A DNA stretch of 12,843 bases, from assembly GCA_030453055.1 (NCBI GenBank), contig JAKDLC010000028.1, forward strand, positions 1-12,843, in the 5' to 3' direction. The translations under genes and the position numbers were made by a program. The stretch comes from Nitrosospira sp. (lineage in GTDB: Bacteria; Pseudomonadota; Gammaproteobacteria; Burkholderiales; Nitrosomonadaceae). The notes beneath the pieces are model-generated. The model saw nothing but the letters and a program-made list of their open reading frames with translations, had not been told where the DNA came from and made no database searches. How positions within the stretch are numbered: position 1 is the first letter of the stretch; every line of letters starts with the position of its first letter. Of the stretch, positions 1-7,438 are shown piece after piece.

Positions 1-47
1 ATACGAAACAAAAGACCAGCAAGGGCGCGCGTCAATTTATGAAACAT

Positions 48-62
48 CCGGGTTATGCCCGG
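48..62 (-). terminator. Weak possible terminator hairpin over the rsgA stop codon
   Basis: On the minus strand CCGGG-CATAA-CCCGG forms a 5-bp GC stem with the rsgA stop codon in its loop. The following bases (ATGTTTCAT) hold only a three-T run, so termination would be inefficient at best. Nothing else is recognisable in 1-52. Confidence 0.2.
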
Positions 63-949
63 CAGGCTGCCAGCTTGTGATAAAAATCGAAGCGGCGCCT
101 GCTGATCTTGCCTTCGCCGACCGCTTGCGCGAGTGCGCAGCCGGGTTCTGCGCCGTGGCGGCAATCGTTGAATCGACACTGCCCGATATAAGGGTGAAAC
201 TCGCTGAATCCCCACGCCAAATCTTCACCGTCGATATAATGCAGGCCAAATTCCTGCACGCCGGGGGAATCGATGATGCGGCTATTCTCGTCCAGATGGT
301 ACAGTCGCGCATGCGTAGTGGTATGGCGCCCGGTATAGAGCGCGACGGAAATCCCGGCAGTGGCGCGTTCCGCAGCGGGGATGAGTGCATTGATGAGAGT
401 GGATTTACCCATGCCTGATTGACCTACCAGGACACTGAGGTGGCCTTGCAGGTGGGGTAAAAGTGGCGCGACATCGGTTTTGGCGCTGATTTCCAGCAGC
501 AGGTAACCAAGCTCCCGGTAGAGTGCGAGAGAGGCTACGGCGGCGCGTGTCGGTTCAGTGAGATCGGTTTTATTGAGTAGGATCAGCGCCTTGATGCGCT
601 GATTCTCGGCGGCGGCGAGACAGCTGTTTATCAATTCTTCGCTGAAGCTGGGCACGGCGGCCACCACGATGACCATCTGGGTGACATTGGCGGCGATGAG
701 TTTCTCGCGGTAAACATCGCTGCGATACAGTATCGCGCTACGTGGCAGAATGGTTTCTATCACCCCCTGTCCCGCAGCGGTGAGTTGAATTTCCACCCGG
801 TCGCCGCACGCGGCGCCCCCCTTCTTCCCGCGCATCACACAGGACAACGCCGCATCACTTGCGGTTTTAACGAGAAAATGTCTGCCGAACGCGGCGACTA
901 TCTGCCCGGGAATGGGTAACGAGGCAGGGAAGCGGCGAGTCGAGCTCAA
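53..949 (-). CDS. rsgA: Ribosome small-subunit-dependent GTPase A (RsgA/YjeQ), TTG start
   Basis: Circularly permuted GTPase that acts late in 30S subunit maturation. The 298-residue protein shows the family order: an N-terminal OB-fold-like region (about 13-75), then G4 NKTDL (126-130), G5 SAK (155-157), G1 GQSGMGKS (176-183), a Thr-rich G2 segment (207-212) and G3 DSPG (227-230). G4 preceding G1 is the diagnostic permutation. A C-terminal zinc finger has C258, C263, H265 and C271. The length fits the short betaproteobacterial form; the E. coli protein has a longer N-terminus. The start is TTG at 949. It overlaps the phhB stop as TTGA, and no ATG or GTG lies between it and the conserved GQIVAAFGRHFLV segment. 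It is the last gene of the M48 protease-phhB-rsgA run, and no Shine-Dalgarno is obvious, so translation is probably coupled to phhB (inference). The identity is very secure; the start is less so. Confidence 0.96.
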   Translation of the reverse strand: MSSTRRFPASLPIPGQIVAAFGRHFLVKTASDAALSCVMRGKKGGAACGDRVEIQLTAAGQGVIETILPRSAILYRSDVYREKLIAANVTQMVIVVAAVPSFSEELINSCLAAAENQRIKALILLNKTDLTEPTRAAVASLALYRELGYLLLEISAKTDVAPLLPHLQGHLSVLVGQSGMGKSTLINALIPAAERATAGISVALYTGRHTTTHARLYHLDENSRIIDSPGVQEFGLHYIDGEDLAWGFSEFHPYIGQCRFNDCRHGAEPGCALAQAVGEGKISRRRFDFYHKLAACRA

Positions 950-1287
950 ATTTTGAACAGGGTATCGATTTTTGCCGCGCAGATAAAATCATTCTCGGAC
1001 AAGCCATCGATGGCATGAGTACTATATTCCACGCGGCATTTATTGTAACCGACGGTAATGTCCGGATGGTGGTCCTCGCGATGTGAAATCCATGCGATCG
1101 CGTTGACAAACGCCATGGTCTGATAATAATTATTGAAATGGTAGACTTTTCCGATCAGTTTCCCGGAAAATTCCCATCCATCGAGCTGCTGCATCAGCAC
1201 AGTAACTTCGGCGGGCGAAAGCGGCGGCATGCTACCTTCGCAGGGTCGGCATTGCTTGGTGGCCAGATCGTTGACGGTGGTATTCAT
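946..1287 (-). CDS. phhB: Pterin-4a-carbinolamine dehydratase (PCD/DCoH family)
   Basis: Predicted to dehydrate 4a-hydroxytetrahydropterin, recycling the cofactor of aromatic amino acid hydroxylases. The protein is 113 residues, normal for the family. The signature SHREDHHPDI gives H73 and H74, with a third histidine H91 in STHAIDGLSENDF; this reproduces the spacing of the three catalytic histidines of the mammalian enzyme. The open frame extends upstream to 1317, but the ATG at 1287 is chosen because AGGAG (1293-1297) sits 5 nt before it, and the upstream extension is unlike the family. It lies 36 bp after the M48 protease stop, and its TGA overlaps the rsgA TTG start. No aromatic hydroxylase gene is in the window, so the physiological substrate is uncertain; a more general pterin or molybdopterin-related role has been suggested for stand-alone bacterial homologues. 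Confidence 0.93.
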   Translation of the reverse strand: MNTTVNDLATKQCRPCEGSMPPLSPAEVTVLMQQLDGWEFSGKLIGKVYHFNNYYQTMAFVNAIAWISHREDHHPDITVGYNKCRVEYSTHAIDGLSENDFICAAKIDTLFKI

Positions 1288-1292
1288 TAATG

Positions 1293-1297
1293 CTCCT
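1293..1297 (-). promoter_or_regulatory. Shine-Dalgarno of phhB (decides start)
   Basis: On the minus strand AGGAG lies 5 nt upstream of the ATG at 1287. It is the best ribosome-binding site in the left block. It favours this start over the in-frame ATG at 1317, which would add 10 residues. Confidence 0.8.
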
Positions 1298-1323
1298 GCG
1301 GATTGGTGAATGTACAAACAAAG

Positions 1324-2580
1324 TCAATTATGCGCCAGGTTTTGTAGCCGCGCTATCCTCATTGCGGCAGGCGGATGCGAATCGTAAAATGCCGAATGCA
1401 GGGGGTCGGGCGTGAGCGTTGCGGCGTTGTCCTGGTAGAGTTTAACCAGCGCCCGCACGAGATCGGCGGCGGAGGCGTTGCGCGCGGCATATTCGTCGGC
1501 CTCGAATTCGTGCTTGCGCGAATACAGACTTGCCAATGGTTGGAACAGGAAGGTGAACGCGGGCATCACCAGAAAAAATAACAGCAACGCCATTGCGGTT
1601 GAAGGGACGGATGAAACAGAGACCCCCAGTCCCTGGTAAAACCAGTTTTGTTGCATCAGATAGCCCAGCACCCACAAGAATATCAGGCTCATGGCGAAAC
1701 TCCAGACAATGCGTTTGATAACGTGACGGCGCTTGAAATGTCCCAATTCATGCGCCAGCACCGCTTCGATTTCAGACCCATCCAGACGAGACAGCAAAGT
1801 GTCGAAAAACACGATCCGCTTGGTCTTGCCGAAGCCGGTGAAGTATGCGTTGCCGTGATTGCTGCGGCGCGATCCGTCCATCACAAAAAGCCCACTGGAT
1901 TTGAAGCCGCATTTCCGCATGAGTTGTTCAATGCGCGCCCTGAGCGCGGCGTCTTGAAGCGGCGTGAACTTGTTGAACAGGGGTGCAATCCAGGTTGGGT
2001 AAATGGCCAGCACCACCAGATTGAAGCCCATCCAGGCGAGCCAGGCATAAAGCCACCAGTTCTCGCCCATTTTTTCCATTAGCCACAAAAAACCCAGTAA
2101 CAATGGTATGCCGAATAGCATTCCCAACAGGGTCCGCTTGACGAGATCGGCCAGGAACATGCGCGGCGTCATCTTATTGAAGCCGAATCGTTGCTCGATG
2201 ACAAAGGTTCGATAAAGGCTTATGGGAATTTCCGCCGCGCCCATCAGCAGCATGGTGCTGATGATGAGCGCCATGCCGTGGGCAAGCGGATCGGTCAACC
2301 AGTCTGACCAGAAAACAGCCAGGGCATGGAGTCCGCCACCCAGGGTAAATATCAGTAAAAGCGCCGTTTCCAGCGTTATGCCGGCATAGCCCAGACGAGT
2401 CTTGGCACAAGTATAGTCCGCCGCTTTCTGGTGAGCTTCCAGATCGATCCGGGAAGAAAAATCATCCGGCACACGGTCGCGATGAGCGAGGACATGATGA
2501 ATGTGCCGCGTTGCCAGCCACACCCGCGCACAAAAGGTGAGCAGCAGAGCAACAAGGAAGACGGCGGTAAAAGTCTGCAT
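1324..2580 (-). CDS. Ste24/CAAX-prenyl-protease-like M48 family zinc metalloprotease, integral membrane
   Basis: A 418-residue polytopic membrane metallopeptidase of family M48 (Ste24 type). The zinc motif HELGH is at 277-281. The third ligand is in EFEAD (E358, with conserved D362), and a SHPP motif lies near the C-terminus. Hydrophobic segments occur at about 1-20, 65-88, 103-122, 146-167, 175-197, 288-308 and 327-350, matching the multi-span Ste24 topology with the active site between spans. The N-terminal soluble stretch containing HVLAHRD is typical of bacterial homologues. The start ATG at 2580 has no strong Shine-Dalgarno, but the N-terminal sequence fits the family. Bacteria lack CAAX farnesylation as a general pathway, so the substrate is unknown; membrane-protein quality control is an inference. 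It is the first gene of the run leading into phhB and rsgA and is divergent from orn. Confidence 0.93.
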   Translation of the reverse strand: MQTFTAVFLVALLLTFCARVWLATRHIHHVLAHRDRVPDDFSSRIDLEAHQKAADYTCAKTRLGYAGITLETALLLIFTLGGGLHALAVFWSDWLTDPLAHGMALIISTMLLMGAAEIPISLYRTFVIEQRFGFNKMTPRMFLADLVKRTLLGMLFGIPLLLGFLWLMEKMGENWWLYAWLAWMGFNLVVLAIYPTWIAPLFNKFTPLQDAALRARIEQLMRKCGFKSSGLFVMDGSRRSNHGNAYFTGFGKTKRIVFFDTLLSRLDGSEIEAVLAHELGHFKRRHVIKRIVWSFAMSLIFLWVLGYLMQQNWFYQGLGVSVSSVPSTAMALLLFFLVMPAFTFLFQPLASLYSRKHEFEADEYAARNASAADLVRALVKLYQDNAATLTPDPLHSAFYDSHPPAAMRIARLQNLAHN

Positions 2581-2721
2581 GATGGTAGATGGCGGGGGTG
2601 CGCCCTAAAATATGTCCGCGATGTGCCGTTAATGTACTAACCCGAGAACGTGTCGACAGGTGACGGCTCCCTGTCGATATGACACAATTACACATTGAAA
2701 ATTCAGGAAAGCGTATTAATT
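2581..2721. promoter_or_regulatory. Divergent intergenic region between M48 protease and orn
   Basis: This 141-bp gap must hold the promoters of both divergent transcription units. I could not identify a convincing -35/-10 pair on either strand. The only strong structure is the inverted repeat at 2653-2677. Before orn there is AGGAAA (2705-2710), 11 nt from the ATG at 2722, a somewhat long Shine-Dalgarno spacing. Confidence 0.55.
2653..2677. repeat. Perfect inverted repeat (8-bp arms, 9-nt spacer)
   Basis: TCGACAGG (2653-2660) and CCTGTCGA (2670-2677) are perfect reverse complements separated by 9 nt. The stem can extend by one G-T and one T-A pair. There is no T-tract, so it is not an intrinsic terminator. 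Its place in a divergent promoter region suggests an operator or an mRNA-leader hairpin; the binding factor is unknown. Confidence 0.6.
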
Positions 2722-3267
2722 ATGGCACAGGATAATAATAACCTTATCTGGATAGATATGGAAATGAGCGGCCTGAACCCCGACAGCGATCATATCATCG
2801 AGGTCGCTTTGGTAGTGACTGATTCTCAACTGAATGTGGTAGCGGAAGCGCCGGTATTGGTGGTATTCCAGCCGGATGCGGTGCTGGATGGCATGGACAG
2901 CTGGAATAAGTCTACCCATGCCAAATCCGGCCTGATCGAAAAAGTCAAGGCATCCAGACTGGGGGAGGCCGAGGTGGAAGCGCGCATGATCGCGTTTCTG
3001 CAAGAGCATATTCCGCCCGGCATCTCCCCGATGTGTGGTAATTCGATCTGCCAGGATCGCCGTTTTCTGGCACGCTGGATGCCACGACTGGAGGCATACT
3101 TTCATTATCGCAATCTTGACGTGAGCACCCTGAAGGAATTGGTGAAACGCTGGAAACCCGGGATCGCGGCCGGTTTGACCAAGCAGGGCAAGCATGAAGC
3201 GCTGTCGGACGTTTACGATTCCATTGCCGAGATGAAATATTACCGCGAGCATTTTATCGGCGCATAG
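2722..3267 (+). CDS. orn: Oligoribonuclease (DEDDh 3'-5' exonuclease)
   Basis: Degrades 2-5-nt RNA fragments (nanoRNA), including pGpG from cyclic-di-GMP turnover, to mononucleotides in the cytoplasm. The 181-residue length equals the E. coli enzyme. The DEDDh residues are visible: D12 and E14 in [11 protein letters not shown]112 in CQDRRF, and H158 and D163 in KHEALSD; several numbers coincide with E. coli Orn. The open frame can be extended to a TTG at 2695, but the ATG at 2722 gives the canonical [10 protein letters not shown] start and is preceded by AGGAAA. It is divergent from the M48 protease operon, and glgP follows 57 bp downstream on the same strand with no convincing terminator between them. 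Some read-through into glgP is therefore possible, but a functional link is not implied. Confidence 0.97.
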   Translation: MAQDNNNLIWIDMEMSGLNPDSDHIIEVALVVTDSQLNVVAEAPVLVVFQPDAVLDGMDSWNKSTHAKSGLIEKVKASRLGEAEVEARMIAFLQEHIPPGISPMCGNSICQDRRFLARWMPRLEAYFHYRNLDVSTLKELVKRWKPGIAAGLTKQGKHEALSDVYDSIAEMKYYREHFIGA

Positions 3268-3324
3268 CGCTAATTGTTTACCCGGCGATAACCTTCTTCC
3301 CCTCTTTTTCATGGAAACCTGAAC

Positions 3325-5880
3325 ATGTCCTCCGGTACCGCATTCACTATCGCCGTCAATCCTAGGATTCCCAGTCGCCTGGGACGGCTTGAAGAGCTTG
3401 CCAACGATCTCTGGTACAGCTGGGATCATTCCACGCGCTTGCTGTTCTCCCGCCTGCACCCAGGCCTATGGGGAGCGGTGGGGCACAATCCGAAGGCCTT
3501 CCTCAAGCGCGTGGATGAATCGCTGTTGCTGAAAGCAGCCGAGGACCCGGTATTTCTGGCCAACTACAACGGCGTTCTGTCGGCCTATGATTCCTATCAT
3601 TCCGACCCCGTATGGGATGGCGGCAATGGCGGATTGGGTGCCGATGATCTGGTGGCGTATTTCTGTTTCGAATTCGGCTTCCATGAGAGTTTTCCGATTT
3701 ATTCGGGTGGCCTTGGCATTCTTGCCGGCGACCATTGCAAGGCGGCGAGCGACCTGCGCTTGCCATTTATCGGTGTCGGCTTGCTCTACCGCCAGGGATA
3801 TTTCTTCCAGAGCATAGATAACCAGGGCAATCAGCAAGTCATCTACGCCGATTCGGATTTCGAGGATCTCCCGGTGGAACCCGTGCTGCGCGGGAATGGC
3901 TCGGAAGTGAGGATCGAAGTGGAGTTGCCGCAGCGCAAGGTGACGGTAAAGGTTTGGCAGGCGAAAATAGGTCATGTTACGCTCTATCTGCTTGATACCG
4001 ATCTGCCGGACAACACGGTGCGTGACCGGGATATCACCCATCAGCTCTACGGCGGAGACAAGACCATGCGCATCGAGCAGGAAATCGTGCTCGGTGTCGG
4101 CGGCGCTCGCGCGTTGCGGGAAATGGGGATGAAGCCGACGATCTGGCATATCAACGAGGGCCACGCGGCATTCATGATGCTGGAACGCATGCGCGATCTG
4201 GTGCGACAGGGGCTGCATTTCGCAAGCGCATTGGACGCGGGGGCGGCAAATACGGTATTCACTACCCATACCGCAGTACCGGCAGGACACGATTACTTCA
4301 GCAATGATATGGTATTAGCATATTTTGAGGGATTCTGCCGTGACTTCTCAATCACTCGCGAAGAGTTCATGGCGCTGGGCCGCGTCCCGGGCAGCCACGA
4401 TTTCAACATGACTGCGCTTGCCATCCATGGCTCGCGTTCGCACAATGGTGTGAGCAAGATACACGGCAACGTGTCGGCGCGCATCTGCGGAGATTTATGG
4501 CCTCAGATCGAGCCTGAGGAAAATCCGATGGCCTATATTACGAACGGCGTGCATGTGCCGACTTTTCTGGCGCAGGAATGGTCCGATTTATTTGACCGCT
4601 ATCTCGGTCACGAATGGCGCAACAAATTGTCCGATATAGAATATTGGTCGCGTATCGATACGATACCCGACCACTTGTTCTGGAGTGTGCGTCAAACATT
4701 GAAATCGCAGATGCTGTACGGCATACGCGCTCGCCTCGCCACACAAAATGCCCGCAATCATGGGTCTGATGCGCATCTCGACCGGTTGCTCCGATTCGCC
4801 GATCCCATTAATCCGAATATTCTGGTACTCGGGTTTGCCCGCCGCTTCGCAACTTACAAGCGCGCCACGCTGTTATTCGAGGATCTCGATTGGCTGCGCC
4901 GAATCATGCTCGATCGCGAGCGTCCGGTACTGATCGTTTTTGCCGGTAAGGCGCATCCGGCCGATGTTCCCGGACAGGATCTGATTCGGCGCGTCAGCCA
5001 GATCGCGCATCTGCCGGAATTTGAAGGGCGGCTTCTGCTGGTGGAAAATTATGACCTGCGTCTCGCCCGGCGGCTGGTGGCGGGGGTGGATGTGTGGCTC
5101 AACAGCCCGGTATATCCATTGGAAGCAAGCGGCACCTCGGGTATGAAAGCCGGCATAAACGGCACGATCAATCTGAGCGTGCTGGACGGCTGGTGGGGAG
5201 AAGGCTATGACGGCACGAATGGCTGGGCTATCAAGCCGGAGCCGGAAAATATGGCGCCGGCGCTGCGTGATAAGCTGGAGAGCCGGGATTTTTACGAAAC
5301 CTTGCAAGACCACGTGGCGCCCCTTTACTACAGTCGCGATAAATTCGGCTACTCGCCGGGGTGGGTGAAAATGGCCAAGAATTCAATGATGTCGCTGCTG
5401 CCGCGTTACAATTCCGCGCGGATGGTGGGCGAGTACACCAGGAATTTCTATGCGCCGGCCAGCAGGCAGGGCGTGCTTTACGCCAGGAATGATTTCAGCG
5501 AGGCAAAAAAAATCGCCGCCTGGAAAGACTTTGTGAGAAGGACATGGAGCGGCGTCACGATACGCCGATTGGATACGCCGCGCAAGCGCATCAGCTTTGG
5601 CGATGCGTTGCAATTCAAAGTTGCGGTCAGGCTGAACGGTTTGCAGCCGGAGGACGTAATAGTGGAGTTGCTGATCTGCCGCCAGCTTAAAAAGAGCAAG
5701 CTATGCGACTTCAAACACTTCAGGCTCGAGTTTGTCGGCGTCGAAGAGTCGGGTGAGCATCTGTTTGCATTGAACCTTGTCCCCGATTTATGCGGCAAGC
5801 TGGAATACCACATGCGCGTTTATCCGTATCAGCCATTACTAACCCAGCCATTTGAAATGGGTATGATGGCATGGGTGTGA
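3325..5880 (+). CDS. glgP: Alpha-glucan (glycogen/maltodextrin) phosphorylase, GT35, DUF3417-containing type
   Basis: Releases glucose-1-phosphate from non-reducing ends of alpha-1,4-glucan using pyridoxal phosphate. The protein is 851 residues. It begins with a DUF3417-like domain (about 8-100, with LANDLWYSWDHSTRLLF). The phosphorylase core includes INEGHAAFMMLERM and THTAVPAGHD. The PLP-site segment is EASGTSGMKAGINGT, with the Schiff-base lysine at K608, corresponding to EASGTGNMK in classical phosphorylases. A beta-rich C-terminal extension (about 740-851) is characteristic of this subfamily, which is found in mycobacteria and many other bacteria. The start ATG at 3325 has only a weak GGAA about 9 nt upstream. 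The gene converges on glgA with 17 bp between stops. The family includes enzymes preferring glycogen and others preferring maltodextrin; sequence alone does not decide between them. Confidence 0.95.
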   Translation: MSSGTAFTIAVNPRIPSRLGRLEELANDLWYSWDHSTRLLFSRLHPGLWGAVGHNPKAFLKRVDESLLLKAAEDPVFLANYNGVLSAYDSYHSDPVWDGGNGGLGADDLVAYFCFEFGFHESFPIYSGGLGILAGDHCKAASDLRLPFIGVGLLYRQGYFFQSIDNQGNQQVIYADSDFEDLPVEPVLRGNGSEVRIEVELPQRKVTVKVWQAKIGHVTLYLLDTDLPDNTVRDRDITHQLYGGDKTMRIEQEIVLGVGGARALREMGMKPTIWHINEGHAAFMMLERMRDLVRQGLHFASALDAGAANTVFTTHTAVPAGHDYFSNDMVLAYFEGFCRDFSITREEFMALGRVPGSHDFNMTALAIHGSRSHNGVSKIHGNVSARICGDLWPQIEPEENPMAYITNGVHVPTFLAQEWSDLFDRYLGHEWRNKLSDIEYWSRIDTIPDHLFWSVRQTLKSQMLYGIRARLATQNARNHGSDAHLDRLLRFADPINPNILVLGFARRFATYKRATLLFEDLDWLRRIMLDRERPVLIVFAGKAHPADVPGQDLIRRVSQIAHLPEFEGRLLLVENYDLRLARRLVAGVDVWLNSPVYPLEASGTSGMKAGINGTINLSVLDGWWGEGYDGTNGWAIKPEPENMAPALRDKLESRDFYETLQDHVAPLYYSRDKFGYSPGWVKMAKNSMMSLLPRYNSARMVGEYTRNFYAPASRQGVLYARNDFSEAKKIAAWKDFVRRTWSGVTIRRLDTPRKRISFGDALQFKVAVRLNGLQPEDVIVELLICRQLKKSKLCDFKHFRLEFVGVEESGEHLFALNLVPDLCGKLEYHMRVYPYQPLLTQPFEMGMMAWV

Positions 5881-5897
5881 TTTTATTTTACTTTCAA

Positions 5898-7394
5898 TCA
5901 ACGTGGATCCGGGCGTCGCAGCGACAGGTAGACGTTACGGTAGGCGGTGGCGCTGGAGCGCCAACTGAAATCATTGGCCATGCCGTTTTTCATTAAGCGC
6001 CGCCAGGCTGTTTTATCATGGTAGGCAAGCGTGACACGCCGGATGGCGCTGAGGAAATTCTCCGGAGTCATGTCGTGGAATAAAAAACCGCTGGCGGTGC
6101 CGTCAGCCAGGGTCGCGGGTGTGCAATCGACCACTGTGTCGATCAAACCGCCCGTGGCATGCACCAGCGGTGGCGTACCATAGCGCTGGCTATACATCTG
6201 ATTCAGGCCGCAGGGTTCGAAGCGGGATGGCATCAGGAAACTATCGGCTCCGGCTTCGATCAAGTGTGAAAGCTTCTCGTCAAAGCCAATCCGTACGGCG
6301 ATTTTTCCAGGATTATTCTGGGCCAACGTTGCCAATTCCTGTGCCAGCGCTGCGTCACCGGTGCCCAGAACGGCCAGTTGCGCCGGCATTTCGGAGAGTT
6401 GCGGCGCGACTTGCAGCAACAGATCGTAACCTTTCTGGTAGGTGAGGCGGCTTACCGCCCCGAACAGGGGAATGTCGGGATCGACAGCCAATTCCAGCAC
6501 CTGCTGCAATGCCTGTTTATTGGCGGCCTTGGCTGCAAGATTACCGGCGGTGTAATTCCCTGCAAGATCGGGATCGGTGGCGGGATCCCATTCAGTGGTA
6601 TCGATGCCATTGACGATGCCGCTGATATGCTTGCGGCGCTCCGCCAGCAAACCTTGCATGCCAAAGCCCAGTGGCGCCATCTGGATTTCTCTGGCGTAGG
6701 TCGGACTCACGGTGGCGATGTGGTCGGAATAGTAGAGCCCCGCCTTGAGAAATGACATGCCACCGTAATATTCGGCGCCGTTTTCATCCAGGCAGGCGGC
6801 GGGCAGACCCAGTTGCGTTACGGTATCGGAAGGAAAGACGCCCTGGAAAGCGAGATTATGTATCGTCATCAGGGACGCCGCTCTGTCGCCTCGATGAAAA
6901 TGCAGATATGCCGGCGTGAGGCCGCTTTGCCAATCGTTGCAGTGGGCGATGTGCGGACGCCAGGCGAGCGGGCTGGCGTCGCTTGCCAGAACGGCGCCGA
7001 TTTTCGAGAGAAGACCGAAACGCAATGCGTTATCCGGCCAGTTGTGCCCGGCGGCGTCCACATACGGGCTTCCCTCGCGCTGGTAGAGTGCGGGGCAATC
7101 GATGACAAACACGGGAATGTCCCCGGATGCGCCTGATGGCAGCGTTGCGGACAGCAGCGTCGATGATGGAAATTGCGCCAGGGCGGTAAACTCCGCTACG
7201 GTATGTTTGTATTCGAGTTCTCTTAGCACTTGAGGATAGCCGGGGATGAGCAGGCGCGCGTCCACGTTCAGTTCGCGCAGCGCCGCCGGCAACGCCGCGC
7301 TCACATCACCCAGCCCGCCAGTTTTGATGAGCGGATAAACTTCCGGTGTGATGAAAAGGACGCCAAGATCGAAATGTGATGAGGCGAGCGCCAT
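5898..7394 (-). CDS. glgA: Glycogen synthase, ADP-glucose dependent (GT5)
   Basis: Transfers glucose from ADP-glucose to the non-reducing end of alpha-1,4-glucan. The protein is 498 residues, slightly longer than E. coli GlgA. The ADP-glucose-binding KTGGLGDV motif is near the N-terminus (K24), and SRFEPCGLNQMYSQRYG near the C-terminus gives the catalytic-region glutamate E393. VSRLTYQKGYDLL marks the start of the C-terminal Rossmann half, so this is a complete GT-B fold. The frame is open from an ATG at 7406, but the ATG at 7394 is preferred because GGAG (7401-7404) sits 6 nt before it, while the upstream ATG is preceded by A/T-rich sequence with no Shine-Dalgarno. It lies 44 bp after glgB on the same strand, so the two are probably co-transcribed. 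Confidence 0.96.
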   Translation of the reverse strand: MALASSHFDLGVLFITPEVYPLIKTGGLGDVSAALPAALRELNVDARLLIPGYPQVLRELEYKHTVAEFTALAQFPSSTLLSATLPSGASGDIPVFVIDCPALYQREGSPYVDAAGHNWPDNALRFGLLSKIGAVLASDASPLAWRPHIAHCNDWQSGLTPAYLHFHRGDRAASLMTIHNLAFQGVFPSDTVTQLGLPAACLDENGAEYYGGMSFLKAGLYYSDHIATVSPTYAREIQMAPLGFGMQGLLAERRKHISGIVNGIDTTEWDPATDPDLAGNYTAGNLAAKAANKQALQQVLELAVDPDIPLFGAVSRLTYQKGYDLLLQVAPQLSEMPAQLAVLGTGDAALAQELATLAQNNPGKIAVRIGFDEKLSHLIEAGADSFLMPSRFEPCGLNQMYSQRYGTPPLVHATGGLIDTVVDCTPATLADGTASGFLFHDMTPENFLSAIRRVTLAYHDKTAWRRLMKNGMANDFSWRSSATAYRNVYLSLRRPDPR

Positions 7395-7400
7395 GGGTGA

Positions 7401-7404
7401 CTCC
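7401..7404 (-). promoter_or_regulatory. Shine-Dalgarno of glgA (decides start)
   Basis: On the minus strand GGAG lies 6 nt upstream of the ATG at 7394. The alternative in-frame ATG at 7406 overlaps this site (ATGGAG), so using it would bury the ribosome-binding site inside the gene. Confidence 0.7.
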
Positions 7405-7438
7405 ATAGGTTATATTTTTTTATGCGCTACATGGTAGG

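Noticed and set aside
2695..2721. N-terminal extension of orn from a TTG at 2695
   Set aside because: Orn proteins begin at the [14 protein letters not shown] sequence, and the ATG at 2722 gives the standard 181 residues.
3250..3324. Possible terminator or promoter between orn and glgP
   Set aside because: Only a 4-bp GCGC/GCGC stem over the orn stop, and pyrimidine runs with no hairpin in front. No convincing -35/-10 pair was found.
2716..4290. Minus-strand open frames of 247 and 274 codons opposite orn and glgP
   Set aside because: Antisense shadows of well-supported genes. The translations look random and rich in His, Arg and Gln, with no domain signature.
5838..5880. CCATTTGAAATGG palindrome near the end of glgP as a terminator
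   Set aside because: The loop would be 1-3 nt with an A/T-rich stem. It lies inside the coding region and is not directly followed by a T-tract.
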